Shown here: in pieces, positions 34,808 to 42,883 of the stretch | Layout of the letters: the number at the start of each line of letters is the position of its first letter | Numbering within the stretch: position 1 is the first letter of the stretch | From: Clostridia bacterium | GTDB lineage: Bacteria; Bacillota; Clostridia; Saccharofermentanales; Saccharofermentanaceae | Length of the DNA stretch: 50,243 nucleotides | Direction of reading: 5' to 3' | NCBI GenBank assembly: GCA_024403755.1 | Contig: JAKSRF010000005.1 | Coordinates: 1-50,243 of the forward strand | Translations under genes and position numbers: made by a program | The notes under the pieces: model-generated | The model's input: only the letters and a program-made list of their open reading frames with translations | The model's database searches: none | Told to the model about the DNA's origin: nothing

Positions 34808-35749
34808 TTAATTCAATTTATCTACAGAAGAATAACTGTAGTGCTTGCGTTTGAATACCAGATTAATGATAATCTGCAAATATTTTATAATAACAGTCAA
34901 AATTCCGAACAAACCGAAGAAAGCAACAGAAAGGAATAAAATAGTAGTCGTCCAACCTTCAACAGGATGAACCAACAAATATGTTATGATTGAATACAGA
35001 ATCATAAATATAGACATGAACATCATAATGAAAGTCATAGATATGGAGAATCTGTATCCTAAATCAGTAAAAAGAATAAGTGAATCTATTGCAAGAGCGG
35101 AACGATATTTTTTTTCAGACTTATTTACCGAAGCTGCGATGTTGTTGATTGTCTTATATTTTACATTCTTTACTTTGAGTCCTACATTGGAATAAATCGC
35201 TTTTCGGTAAATAACTGCGATATTCATTGAAGCAATTCTGTTTATAGCTCGACGACTGATTATTCTGAATCTTTCTGTAGTTAATCTTACGGAAGAACGT
35301 GAATAATGCTCAAACAAAGAATAAAAAATTTGAGAAGATAATTTTTCCGACAGGTCAGGTGAAGCACTGACTATGTCATAACCTGAAAGAGCTTCCTGAT
35401 ATACTCGCATAATTTCTTTTGAATCAAAATCGAGAACAGTGTTATCAAATTCCAAAATGTAATCTCCGATAGCAAAATCATCTCCGGCTGTCATGGCAGT
35501 TTCCAAACCATGAAAATAACTCATATTTATGAGACTTATGTTTACGTCGGAAATGCGAGAAGCAAAATCCCTGATTCTGACTTCGCTCTCATCTGTAGAG
35601 GCGTCATTAACGACTACAATCTCAGAATTGATAAAATTAGAACTTAATACAGTAAATAATGTATTGAGAAACGTCTCAATGTGATTAGCTGCGTTGTGAA
35701 CATAAACTACAGCAGATATAAAATTATGTTCTTTCTTAATAGTTTCCAT
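34808..35749 (-). CDS. GT2 glycosyltransferase-like protein with two C-terminal membrane helices
   Basis: A 313-residue protein. The N-terminal domain has the GT-A start (S-A-V-V-Y-V-H-N), V-V-N-D-A-S-T-D-E-S and H-G-L-E-T-A. The D-x-D region is atypical (E-F-D-N). Residues about 230-300 form two membrane helices, like undecaprenyl-phosphate glycosyltransferases. The start has GAGGTG and overlaps the FAD gene by 14 nt. The unusual catalytic motif leaves activity uncertain. Confidence 0.75.
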   Translation of the reverse strand: METIKKEHNFISAVVYVHNAANHIETFLNTLFTVLSSNFINSEIVVVNDASTDESEVRIRDFASRISDVNISLINMSYFHGLETAMTAGDDFAIGDYILEFDNTVLDFDSKEIMRVYQEALSGYDIVSASPDLSEKLSSQIFYSLFEHYSRSSVRLTTERFRIISRRAINRIASMNIAVIYRKAIYSNVGLKVKNVKYKTINNIAASVNKSEKKYRSALAIDSLILFTDLGYRFSISMTFIMMFMSIFMILYSIITYLLVHPVEGWTTTILFLSVAFFGLFGILTVIIKYLQIIINLVFKRKHYSYSSVDKLN

Positions 35750-36872
35750 CTAACACCTCGTCCAAATCATATATTGTATTGATTTTACCGGATAATACGG
35801 AAACGAATACCGGTTTACTTGTGCTGATTTTAATTACAGTCGGTCTTGAATCATCTATTTCCGAGGCCAACAAAATAGGCTTCATGGAGAACAATGATTC
35901 TTTATAATAAAATTCGTATTTGTCAAGAAGATATTTTGATGCAAGGTTGGACATATACGGAAATGCAGATTTAGGCTTAGCTTGACACAAATTGCAATTT
36001 GCCAGATGTTGCGCTGAACAAGAGTTTTCAGAAGCTGCCTGACAGGAAAATACGGGTAATTCCGAATATGAGGTGTGATGAGGCGTAAATGTAACTGATG
36101 TGAGTGAATGAAGACCTGTTTTTCCAAAAGGCATGATTGAGAAAAATGGTCCGTCCATAACCGTTAATCCGAATTCTTTCAGATTATCGGAGGTATTACA
36201 TAGAATAATCTCGCACAACTCATATTTGATTTTAAATTTGTCGAGTCCGGCTTTATCGAGAATTTGATTTACTCCGGCATAAGTGGCATTCAATACAAAT
36301 TCTGAACAATACGAAATACCATCTGCTGTTACTATATAGAAGTATGATGAATCATGATTAATCTCTGTAATTTTTACGTTATACATAACTGTAACATTAC
36401 TAAGATTATTAAGTTCACGAATAAAATAATCACGAAGAATATGAGCATCATAAGTATACTCTTCGGTAATAAACAAACCGTCACACATATCATTTTTTAT
36501 ATATTCGGCAGGATTTATTTCTTCACACCTAATATTGGCAGCTTTGCAAAAACTTTTGAACTGTTTTCTGTCCGTCCATGAATATTGTGCAGAAGTAGCA
36601 TATATTTGTTTGAATTTTGAATTAATGCAGAAATCGTAATCTTCATTAAAACGTTTAAAATATCCGGCGGATTTTAAAGCGGTAGCTAATGATCTTGGAT
36701 AGTGATAACCCTGATGGACACGTGCCTGATTAATATATGTCGCGCGTGTAAACGGAGCAGCTTCACACTCTATAACAAGAATGTTGTCTCCTTTACGTGC
36801 ACAACGATTAGCTGCATACAGTCCGTAGAGACCGGCTCCGATAATTATTTTGTCATAATGTTTGTTCTCCAT
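35736..36872 (-). CDS. FAD-dependent oxidoreductase of the DAO type
   Basis: A 378-residue protein with an N-terminal FAD-binding Rossmann motif I-I-G-A-G-L-Y-G-L-Y-A-A, an I-E-C-E strand end, an R-V-H-Q-G-Y-H-Y-P segment and a middle N-A-T-Y-A-G segment. The D-amino-acid-oxidase-like class includes sugar and amino-sugar oxidases. Several cysteines cluster near residues 270-295. The R-V-H-Q-G-Y-H-Y-P segment near residue 50 recalls UDP-galactopyranose mutase-like proteins only loosely. The role in the glycan pathway is inferred from context. Confidence 0.75.
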   Translation of the reverse strand: MENKHYDKIIIGAGLYGLYAANRCARKGDNILVIECEAAPFTRATYINQARVHQGYHYPRSLATALKSAGYFKRFNEDYDFCINSKFKQIYATSAQYSWTDRKQFKSFCKAANIRCEEINPAEYIKNDMCDGLFITEEYTYDAHILRDYFIRELNNLSNVTVMYNVKITEINHDSSYFYIVTADGISYCSEFVLNATYAGVNQILDKAGLDKFKIKYELCEIILCNTSDNLKEFGLTVMDGPFFSIMPFGKTGLHSLTSVTFTPHHTSYSELPVFSCQAASENSCSAQHLANCNLCQAKPKSAFPYMSNLASKYLLDKYEFYYKESLFSMKPILLASEIDDSRPTVIKISTSKPVFVSVLSGKINTIYDLDEVLDGNY

Positions 36873-36886
36873 CGCAGATATTCCTT

Positions 36887-38401
36887 TTATTTTACTGTCT
36901 CAAACATTGCATATTCATTACCGGTAACAACGGTCTTATATGAATCATTTTGAATCAAATAAGGGAACATGCGATTTCTGGTATCTACAATCAGGTAATC
37001 AAAATCGTATTTATTCAAAAAAGCATCAAATGTCTCATTACAGTTTGAATCGTAATTTCGGAAAAAGGATACATATTCGCTGATGAGATCATAGCCGCCG
37101 TTTACATTCATACAGTAACCTTCGGTACGTGAAGAGAAATATATTTTATAGTCATTCCAAGCTACATATGAGCCGTTGTTAAAATCTGTAAAAAGTATTA
37201 CATCTTTGTCTGCATGGGTATTAAGATAATTTACGGCTTCTGTCGGTGTAACATAGCAATCTATCGGTTGTTCTGCAAAACGTACCGAATAAGGAACATT
37301 TATAAGTAATGAAGCGGAGAATGCACTTACCAGCAAAAATATCAAGAATACAAATACGCGTTTTACTTTAAGTATTTGTTGTTCGATTATATCAATTTTA
37401 ACATCACAAAGAACATCGGCAAGTATCAGTGTTGCACCGACAATGAACATATATTTATTTCGAAGATTACTGACAAGCATAAGTGATGTACCGAGAAATA
37501 AGAAAAGATTGCTTGTGTGGATTTTACGCCTACCGTAACACAAAGCAACGACTATGAGTAAAAGAATCATTACTATTGATATCTCATTATTCAGATTCGG
37601 TGAGGCTAATTCTGATATGTTTAGTTTGCTGATTTCACCTTGCTTGAACAAAATTGTAATGCCATCAAGTCCGTAGGGATTGATAAACAGAGATATAAGC
37701 ATAAGCAGAATCGGAAGAAGTAAATCTTTTATTCTTATATGATTATTTTCAATTTTAACTTTATTACTTATAAAAGTCGGAAGCGGAACAATATAAGGAA
37801 GCAAAAATACAAAATGCGCTATCCATAAAGTAGCATGCAGATTGATCTCAAGTAATGTCAAAAGCGGTAAAAAAAAGAATACTTTCTTGTTGTTTGTTTT
37901 ACGATATTCTTCACACAAAATAAGCTGAATTAACAGCAAACAAATTGTCAGGAGTTCAGGTCGTATTGTTAACATCGGTCGTGAAGCAACGCAAGCAAGA
38001 ATAACTATAATAAATCTGATTCTGTAATCAAGATTATAATACTTGAGCAATTTGTTCAGAAGTAAGGCAAAGCACACTGTAAACAGCAATACGGTAACCA
38101 GTATTCCGATTTTCCCGAAGTTTGCAAATATCTCATAGACTATAAGATTGTACAGCCACTGTTGAATTACAATTTTATGCCCCGGAACAATGAAAAAAAC
38201 ATCCTCTCTTAATATACCGTTACGTGCTATTTCTCTTCCGGCTGTAAGCATATGATAGATATCGCTGTCAAAGAAAATATTTACCATGATACTGAACAAA
38301 AAGGAAAAGACCGCAATGCCAATGGCAATTAATGGCCAATTGTTCTTTATTTTTTTTGAGAATGTGTTTTTTTTGGTCGGTAAACTTTCCTTTGAGTTCA
38401 T
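36887..38401 (-). CDS. Polytopic GT-C-like membrane protein, first gene of the glycan operon
   Basis: A 504-residue protein with about ten to twelve membrane helices and a soluble C-terminal domain of about 110 residues. The first loop contains an F-F-D-S-D-I-Y-H segment, the position of the acidic motif in GT-C glycosyltransferases, and a later W-L-Y-N segment. The C-terminal domain resembles that of mannosyltransferase-like membrane proteins. The frame extends to 38503, but ATG 38401 follows AAGGAAG and lies after the mapped promoter. It probably transfers a sugar from a lipid carrier outside the membrane. Confidence 0.65.
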   Translation of the reverse strand: MNSKESLPTKKNTFSKKIKNNWPLIAIGIAVFSFLFSIMVNIFFDSDIYHMLTAGREIARNGILREDVFFIVPGHKIVIQQWLYNLIVYEIFANFGKIGILVTVLLFTVCFALLLNKLLKYYNLDYRIRFIIVILACVASRPMLTIRPELLTICLLLIQLILCEEYRKTNNKKVFFFLPLLTLLEINLHATLWIAHFVFLLPYIVPLPTFISNKVKIENNHIRIKDLLLPILLMLISLFINPYGLDGITILFKQGEISKLNISELASPNLNNEISIVMILLLIVVALCYGRRKIHTSNLFLFLGTSLMLVSNLRNKYMFIVGATLILADVLCDVKIDIIEQQILKVKRVFVFLIFLLVSAFSASLLINVPYSVRFAEQPIDCYVTPTEAVNYLNTHADKDVILFTDFNNGSYVAWNDYKIYFSSRTEGYCMNVNGGYDLISEYVSFFRNYDSNCNETFDAFLNKYDFDYLIVDTRNRMFPYLIQNDSYKTVVTGNEYAMFETVK

Positions 38402-38432
38402 ATAATCTTCCTTTATTAGTAATTTAAGAAAA

Positions 38433-38461
38433 ATTATAAGATAATATCTATGGTGTGTCAA
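38433..38461 (-). promoter_or_regulatory. Perfect consensus promoter of the six-gene glycan operon
   Basis: On the minus strand TTGACA (38456-38461) and TATAAT (38433-38438) match consensus fully with a 17-bp spacer. Transcription should start near 38426, leaving a leader of about 25 nt with a good ribosome binding site. Confidence 0.9.
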
Positions 38462-38511
38462 AAGAAAAAAGGTATATACAATATGTTTTTTGTATATAAA
38501 CAAAGCATAAC

Positions 38512-38542
38512 AAAACCTCGATATCTGAGCTATCGAGGTTTT
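38512..38542 (-). terminator. Terminator between the PTS IIC gene and the glycan operon
   Basis: A perfect 12-bp stem (38512-38523 with 38531-38542) has T/A ends on both sides, so it can work in both directions. It lies 30 nt beyond the stop of the minus-strand IIC gene. Confidence 0.88.
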
Positions 38543-38571
38543 CTGTTTGTTGTTAGATTATTAAATTGAGA

Positions 38572-39693
38572 TTATACATCTAATTTCATATCACCGGATT
38601 TAATCCAATTCTTTTTGCGCATTAACTCAGATAAGAGAAGTGAGATTATTGCAGGAAGAACAAAATACATAAGAAGAATCTCCAGGAGAAGAATTCCTGT
38701 ATTTGTTGTTTCTTTCATTACCGCAAATGTTTGAAGAGGACCTACAAGACCGGATGTTCCCATTCCTGAGCCTACTGCATTGCCTGTCATTTTTAAAACA
38801 CATGTTGAAATAGGACCGAGAATTGCGCTTGCAACGGTAGCCGGAATCCATATAAGCGGATTGCGAATTATATTAGGCATCTGAAGCATAGAGGTACCGA
38901 GTCCCTGAGAGAGAAGACCGTCCATTTTGTTCTCTCTGTATGAAGCAACAGCAAAACCTACCATTTGACAACAGCAACCTACTGTAGCAGCTCCGGCAGC
39001 AATACCTGATAAACCGAGTGCAACACCGATTGCAGCTGAAGAAATAGGAAGTGTAAGGAAGATTCCCATGAGAACGCTTACTATAATTCCCATTAGGAAC
39101 GGAGCCTGTTCTGTTCCCCAGTTAACCAGGTTGCCAAGCCAAGTCATAAAAGTAGAAACATAAGGTCCTACAAGAATTCCGACAGCAGCACCAGAGATAA
39201 TAGTACAAAGCGGAGTAACAATAATATCGACCTTTGTTTTACCTGATACCAAATGTCCGATTGCTATACCAATAAGTACAGCAATAAATGCTCCGAGCGG
39301 CTCTCCAACTCCGATAAGACCGGAAACAAATGAATTGAGCTGTAAACTTTCTGCGCCTGCAAGTTTATCGGAAACCATAGCCAAAGAATCCTGCATTGTA
39401 AAGAGCTTCGAAGAATATGCGCCTATCATTCCGCATACTGCAGAGGATGTAATAACCAACGGCTTTTCTTTGAATTTAATTGCTACACCGGCACCGATAC
39501 CGGCACCCATAAGGCACTTAGCCATAGTACCGATCATAATTATATATGCACCGAGATTTCCGGGAATATATGAACCAATCTGACCGATGATTGTACCGAT
39601 AATTAATGTACAGAAAAGACCTGAAGCCATTCCTGAGAAACCATCGATAAAAATTTTATTGAGAATGTCTTTTACGGATAATTTATTCTTCAT
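38572..39693 (-). CDS. PTS IIC-like membrane protein (PTS_EIIC_2 type)
   Basis: A 373-residue protein with about ten hydrophobic helices, glycine and alanine rich, resembling the PTS_EIIC_2 (PF13303) family: an I-F-I-D-G-x-S-G-M-A-x-G-L-F start, V-G-E-P-L-G-A near residue 130 and L-P-I-S-S-A-A-I. No IIA, IIB or HPr gene is adjacent, so sugar phosphotransfer by this protein is doubtful; transport or another role is possible. A GGAGGGTG site supports the start. Confidence 0.75.
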   Translation of the reverse strand: MKNKLSVKDILNKIFIDGFSGMASGLFCTLIIGTIIGQIGSYIPGNLGAYIIMIGTMAKCLMGAGIGAGVAIKFKEKPLVITSSAVCGMIGAYSSKLFTMQDSLAMVSDKLAGAESLQLNSFVSGLIGVGEPLGAFIAVLIGIAIGHLVSGKTKVDIIVTPLCTIISGAAVGILVGPYVSTFMTWLGNLVNWGTEQAPFLMGIIVSVLMGIFLTLPISSAAIGVALGLSGIAAGAATVGCCCQMVGFAVASYRENKMDGLLSQGLGTSMLQMPNIIRNPLIWIPATVASAILGPISTCVLKMTGNAVGSGMGTSGLVGPLQTFAVMKETTNTGILLLEILLMYFVLPAIISLLLSELMRKKNWIKSGDMKLDV

Positions 39694-39782
39694 AATTCAC
39701 CCTCCTTATTTATCAATTTAATTATGTATTAGGAGGGGATAATATTCGATACTTATACGCTTGTGCTAGTTGCCGAAAAGCT

Positions 39783-40667
39783 TTACGCAGAGACTTTATT
39801 ATTATGTACAAATGAATAAAATGATGCAGCAATAATTATGATATAACCGCATATACTCCACTTATCCGGTACCTGATTGAGAAATATAAAGCCGAGTATT
39901 GCAGCAAAAATTACAGTGGAATAGTCATATATAGATATTTCCTTTGCAGGACAGTAACCGTATGCTGCGGTTATGGTAATCTGACCGACGCAGGCACTGG
40001 CACCTGCACCGAGAAGACATAATAGTTGATATATTGTCATTGGTTCGTAAGTGAGCACAATAATCGGCAACAGAATAAGACACGAGAAGACGGAGAAAAA
40101 TGCAACGACAACACTGCCGCGTTCACCGGAAAGCTTAGCTTTGCGAAGAAAAGTATAGGCAATTCCCGCACTGATGCCGCCGATAAGTCCGATTAATGCC
40201 GGAAAGTGCGAACTGTCATCTAAAGAAATTAAGAATTGCGGCTTAACAACAAACAGGCTTCCGCAAAATGCAATTATTACAGCGAGCCATTGTTTAAAAT
40301 CTGCATTTTCTTTGAGTACAAAAATTGAAGCAATAATTGCAAAAAAAGGAGACATTTTATTAAGAATTAGAGCATCGGCTACGTTTATTCTTGAGATGGC
40401 GTAAAAGTTGCCGAGAATTCCGATTGTACCGAAAGCTGCACGCATAAATAAACTCGGAAGAGATGATTTGTTAATCTTGAATCCCTTTTCGGATTTAATA
40501 AGCATACCTATAGATATAACAACAGCTACGGCATTGCGGAAGAAAGCTTTCTGCCATACCGGTAAATCACCTGCTATATTTACAAAGATACTCATCACTG
40601 CAAAGGAAAGTGCAGATAACAGCAGGCAAAGAATACCTTTTGTTTTATCAGTTAATCTGTTTTGCAT
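39783..40667 (-). CDS. EamA/DMT-family transporter
   Basis: A 294-residue protein with ten hydrophobic helices in two EamA repeats. The N-terminal L-L-S-A-L-S-F-A-V-M segment and a P-F-F-A segment near residue 105 are typical of the drug/metabolite transporter superfamily. The substrate is unknown. The next in-frame ATG is inside the first membrane helix, so ATG 40667 must be the start. It has no ribosome binding site and sits 7 nt after a -10 element, which suggests a leaderless mRNA. Confidence 0.85.
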   Translation of the reverse strand: MQNRLTDKTKGILCLLLSALSFAVMSIFVNIAGDLPVWQKAFFRNAVAVVISIGMLIKSEKGFKINKSSLPSLFMRAAFGTIGILGNFYAISRINVADALILNKMSPFFAIIASIFVLKENADFKQWLAVIIAFCGSLFVVKPQFLISLDDSSHFPALIGLIGGISAGIAYTFLRKAKLSGERGSVVVAFFSVFSCLILLPIIVLTYEPMTIYQLLCLLGAGASACVGQITITAAYGYCPAKEISIYDYSTVIFAAILGFIFLNQVPDKWSICGYIIIIAASFYSFVHNNKVSA

Positions 40668-40674
40668 AGCACAT

Positions 40675-40703
40675 ATTTTAGTTTATGCAGTTACGATGGT
40701 CAA
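40675..40703 (-). promoter_or_regulatory. Promoter of the EamA gene, leaderless arrangement
   Basis: On the minus strand TTGACC (40698-40703) and TAAAAT (40675-40680) are separated by 17 bp. The predicted start point falls on or one base before the ATG at 40667. Confidence 0.7.
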
Positions 40704-40845
40704 TGATATTTGCATTTTGGCAGTGATTTTTTGGCTATATATACTGTTGAAGATAACAGTAATGACAAAAAATAAACAAAATAACCATTAAACTGTTGTA
40801 TTGATAAAGAAACAATAAAGCAATTCATAAGAATAGTTATTATGG

Positions 40846-40874
40846 TTGAAAACGCATTTTCACTTAGTTATAAT
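40846..40874 (+). promoter_or_regulatory. Promoter of the nfeD-SPFH pair
   Basis: TTGAAA at 40846-40851 and TATAAT at 40869-40874 are separated by 17 bp, giving a start near 40881. Confidence 0.82.
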
Positions 40875-40903
40875 CTTTTCAGTATGAAAGGAGGTATGCA
40901 TAT

Positions 40904-41338
40904 ATGAGTTTATGGATTATTTGGCTTGTGCTTGCTGCGATATTTCTCGTTATAGAATTGGCTACATTGGGACTTGCAACGGTTTGGTGTGTTGTAGGTG
41001 CGATAGTTGCTGCTATTGCTGATTATTGCGGAGCAAGTTTATCTGTTCAAATAGTTTTATTCTGTGTTATTTCTGTTGTGCTCTTTGTAGCATGTTTGAT
41101 TTGGCTCCGACCGATGTTGGATAAAAGATTACAGGGTAAGGTACCGACAAATTCCGACAAGCTTATCGGAAAAAACGGTACTGTAATTAAAAACTTCAGT
41201 TCAGATGATTATCGCGGCCTTGTAAGAGTACAGGGTCAGGAATGGACTGCGGTATCTTCAAAGCAACTGAGAGAGGGCGATAAAATCGTTGTTAACGGAA
41301 TTGAAGGTATTAAACTTATTGTTGAAGAAAAGAATTGA
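40904..41338 (+). CDS. NfeD-like membrane protein
   Basis: A 144-residue short NfeD. Two or three N-terminal helices (about 4-75) with an E-L-A-T-L-G-L motif are followed by an OB-fold C-terminal domain (G-K-x-G-T-V, V-x-V-x-G-x-E-W-x-A) that interacts with SPFH partners in known pairs. A strong AAAGGAGG precedes the start. The SPFH gene follows after 17 nt, the classic pairing in membrane-microdomain organisation. Confidence 0.9.
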   Translation: MSLWIIWLVLAAIFLVIELATLGLATVWCVVGAIVAAIADYCGASLSVQIVLFCVISVVLFVACLIWLRPMLDKRLQGKVPTNSDKLIGKNGTVIKNFSSDDYRGLVRVQGQEWTAVSSKQLREGDKIVVNGIEGIKLIVEEKN

Positions 41339-41355
41339 TATTTTAGGAGGTTTTT

Positions 41356-42255
41356 ATGCCGGTTGTATTAGGAATTATTGCTTTAATTTTTGTTGTAGGC
41401 ATTATATGCTGTATAAAGATTGTTCCGCAGGCTCAGGAGTTTGTTATTGAGCGTCTCGGCGGATATAAAACAACTTGGAAGCAGGGACTTCATCTTAAAG
41501 CGCCGTTTATCGATCGTGTTGCGAAGAGAATTTCTTTGAAAGAAAAGGTAGCAGATTTTGCTCCTCAGGCCGTTATTACCAAAGATAATGTTACTATGCA
41601 GATAGACACGGTTTTGTTCTATCAGATTCTTGATCCTGTTGCTTATACTTATGGTATTGAGAAACCGCTCATTGCTATTGAGAACCTTGCTGCTACTACA
41701 CTTCGTAATATCATCGGTGATCTTGAACTTGATCAGACTCTTACAAGCCGTGATATTATCAATACAAGAATGAGAGAAATTCTTGATGATGCTACAGACC
41801 CTTGGGGTATTAAAGTAAACCGTGTTGAGCTTAAGAATATTCTTCCGCCGCGTGAGATTCAGAATGCCATGGAGAAGCAGATGAAGGCTGAACGTGAGAA
41901 GCGAGAAGCTATCCTTATCGCAGAAGGCCAGAAGGAATCAGCTATTCGTGCTGCAGAAGGTGAGAAGGAAGCTGCTATTCTCAGAGCAGAAGCAAAGAAG
42001 CAGGCTGCAATTCGCGAGGCTGAAGGTCAGGCTGAAGCTATTATAAAGGTACAGGAGGCTACAGCAAGAGGTCTTCAGATGATTAAGGAGGTCGGTGCCG
42101 ATCAGGGCCTTATTGCTATTAAGTCATTGGAGGCTTTCGGCAAAGCTGCTGACGGTAAGGCAACAAAGATTATTATCCCTTCAGAGATTCAGAGCCTTGC
42201 AGGTCTTGCTACTTCACTTAAGGAAGTTATTACTGAAGATAATAAGCAACAATAA
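41356..42255 (+). CDS. SPFH/Band-7 (stomatin-like) membrane protein
   Basis: A 299-residue stomatin/QmcA-like protein. One N-terminal membrane helix is followed by the SPFH domain: V-I-E-R-L-G-x-Y, G-L-H-x-K-A-P-F-I-D, then D-x-V-L-F-Y-Q-I-x-D-P and R-x-x-I-G-x-L-x-L-D. A long alanine, glutamate and lysine-rich coiled coil (about 175-245) leads to a short hydrophobic end. It likely assembles ring-like oligomers at the membrane with the NfeD protein upstream. AGGAGG precedes ATG 41356. Confidence 0.92.
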   Translation: MPVVLGIIALIFVVGIICCIKIVPQAQEFVIERLGGYKTTWKQGLHLKAPFIDRVAKRISLKEKVADFAPQAVITKDNVTMQIDTVLFYQILDPVAYTYGIEKPLIAIENLAATTLRNIIGDLELDQTLTSRDIINTRMREILDDATDPWGIKVNRVELKNILPPREIQNAMEKQMKAEREKREAILIAEGQKESAIRAAEGEKEAAILRAEAKKQAAIREAEGQAEAIIKVQEATARGLQMIKEVGADQGLIAIKSLEAFGKAADGKATKIIIPSEIQSLAGLATSLKEVITEDNKQQ

Positions 42256-42283
42256 CAATGTTGGAATTTTACGCAACTTATCT

Positions 42284-42312
42284 AAAAAGCTGTTCTGCGG
42301 GACAGCTTTTTT
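42284..42312 (+). terminator. Terminator of the nfeD-SPFH operon
   Basis: A 12-bp stem with one G-U pair (42284-42295 with 42300-42311) and a tetraloop ends in a T run. Confidence 0.9.
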
Positions 42313-42379
42313 GTTATGATAGAAAAACAGACAATAAAGTATTATAATTACATATCACTATTTATTAAGGAGAGAACAA

Positions 42380-42862
42380 ATGAGTAATCCGATAGTTACA
42401 ATAAAAATTAAAGACGGCGGAGAGATTAAAGCAGAGCTTTATCCTGATAAGGCGCCGATTACGGTAGAGAACTTCGTTAAGCTTGTTAAGGAAGGCTTTT
42501 ATGACGGACTTATTTTTCACAGAGTAATTCCGGGATTTGTTATTCAGGGTGGTTGTCCAAACGGTAACGGAATGGGTGGCCCTGGTTATTGTATCAAAGG
42601 CGAATTTAATTCCAACGGTGTAAAGAATGATTTAAAGCATACAAGAGGTGTTCTTTCTATGGCAAGAGCACAGAATCCGGATTCCGCAGGAAGTCAGTTT
42701 TTTATTATGCATGCCGATGTACCGTATCTTGATGGTGAATATGCTGCATTCGGTAAAGTAATAAGCGGAATGGAAGAAGTGGATAAGATTGCTTCAACTC
42801 GTACCGATTATAATGATAAACCGTTGGTTGCTCAGGTTATGGAGAAGGTTACTGTTGAGTAA
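42380..42862 (+). CDS. Cyclophilin-type peptidyl-prolyl isomerase
   Basis: A 160-residue cytoplasmic cyclophilin. [13 protein letters not shown] carries the catalytic arginine and phenylalanine; A-R[13 protein letters not shown] completes the active site. AAGGAG lies upstream. TATAAT at 42343-42348 may be its -10, without a clear -35. It begins a run with the YfhO-like and exonuclease genes. Confidence 0.95.
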   Translation: MSNPIVTIKIKDGGEIKAELYPDKAPITVENFVKLVKEGFYDGLIFHRVIPGFVIQGGCPNGNGMGGPGYCIKGEFNSNGVKNDLKHTRGVLSMARAQNPDSAGSQFFIMHADVPYLDGEYAAFGKVISGMEEVDKIASTRTDYNDKPLVAQVMEKVTVE

Positions 42863-42883
42863 TCTTTTATCGAGGGTAACAGA

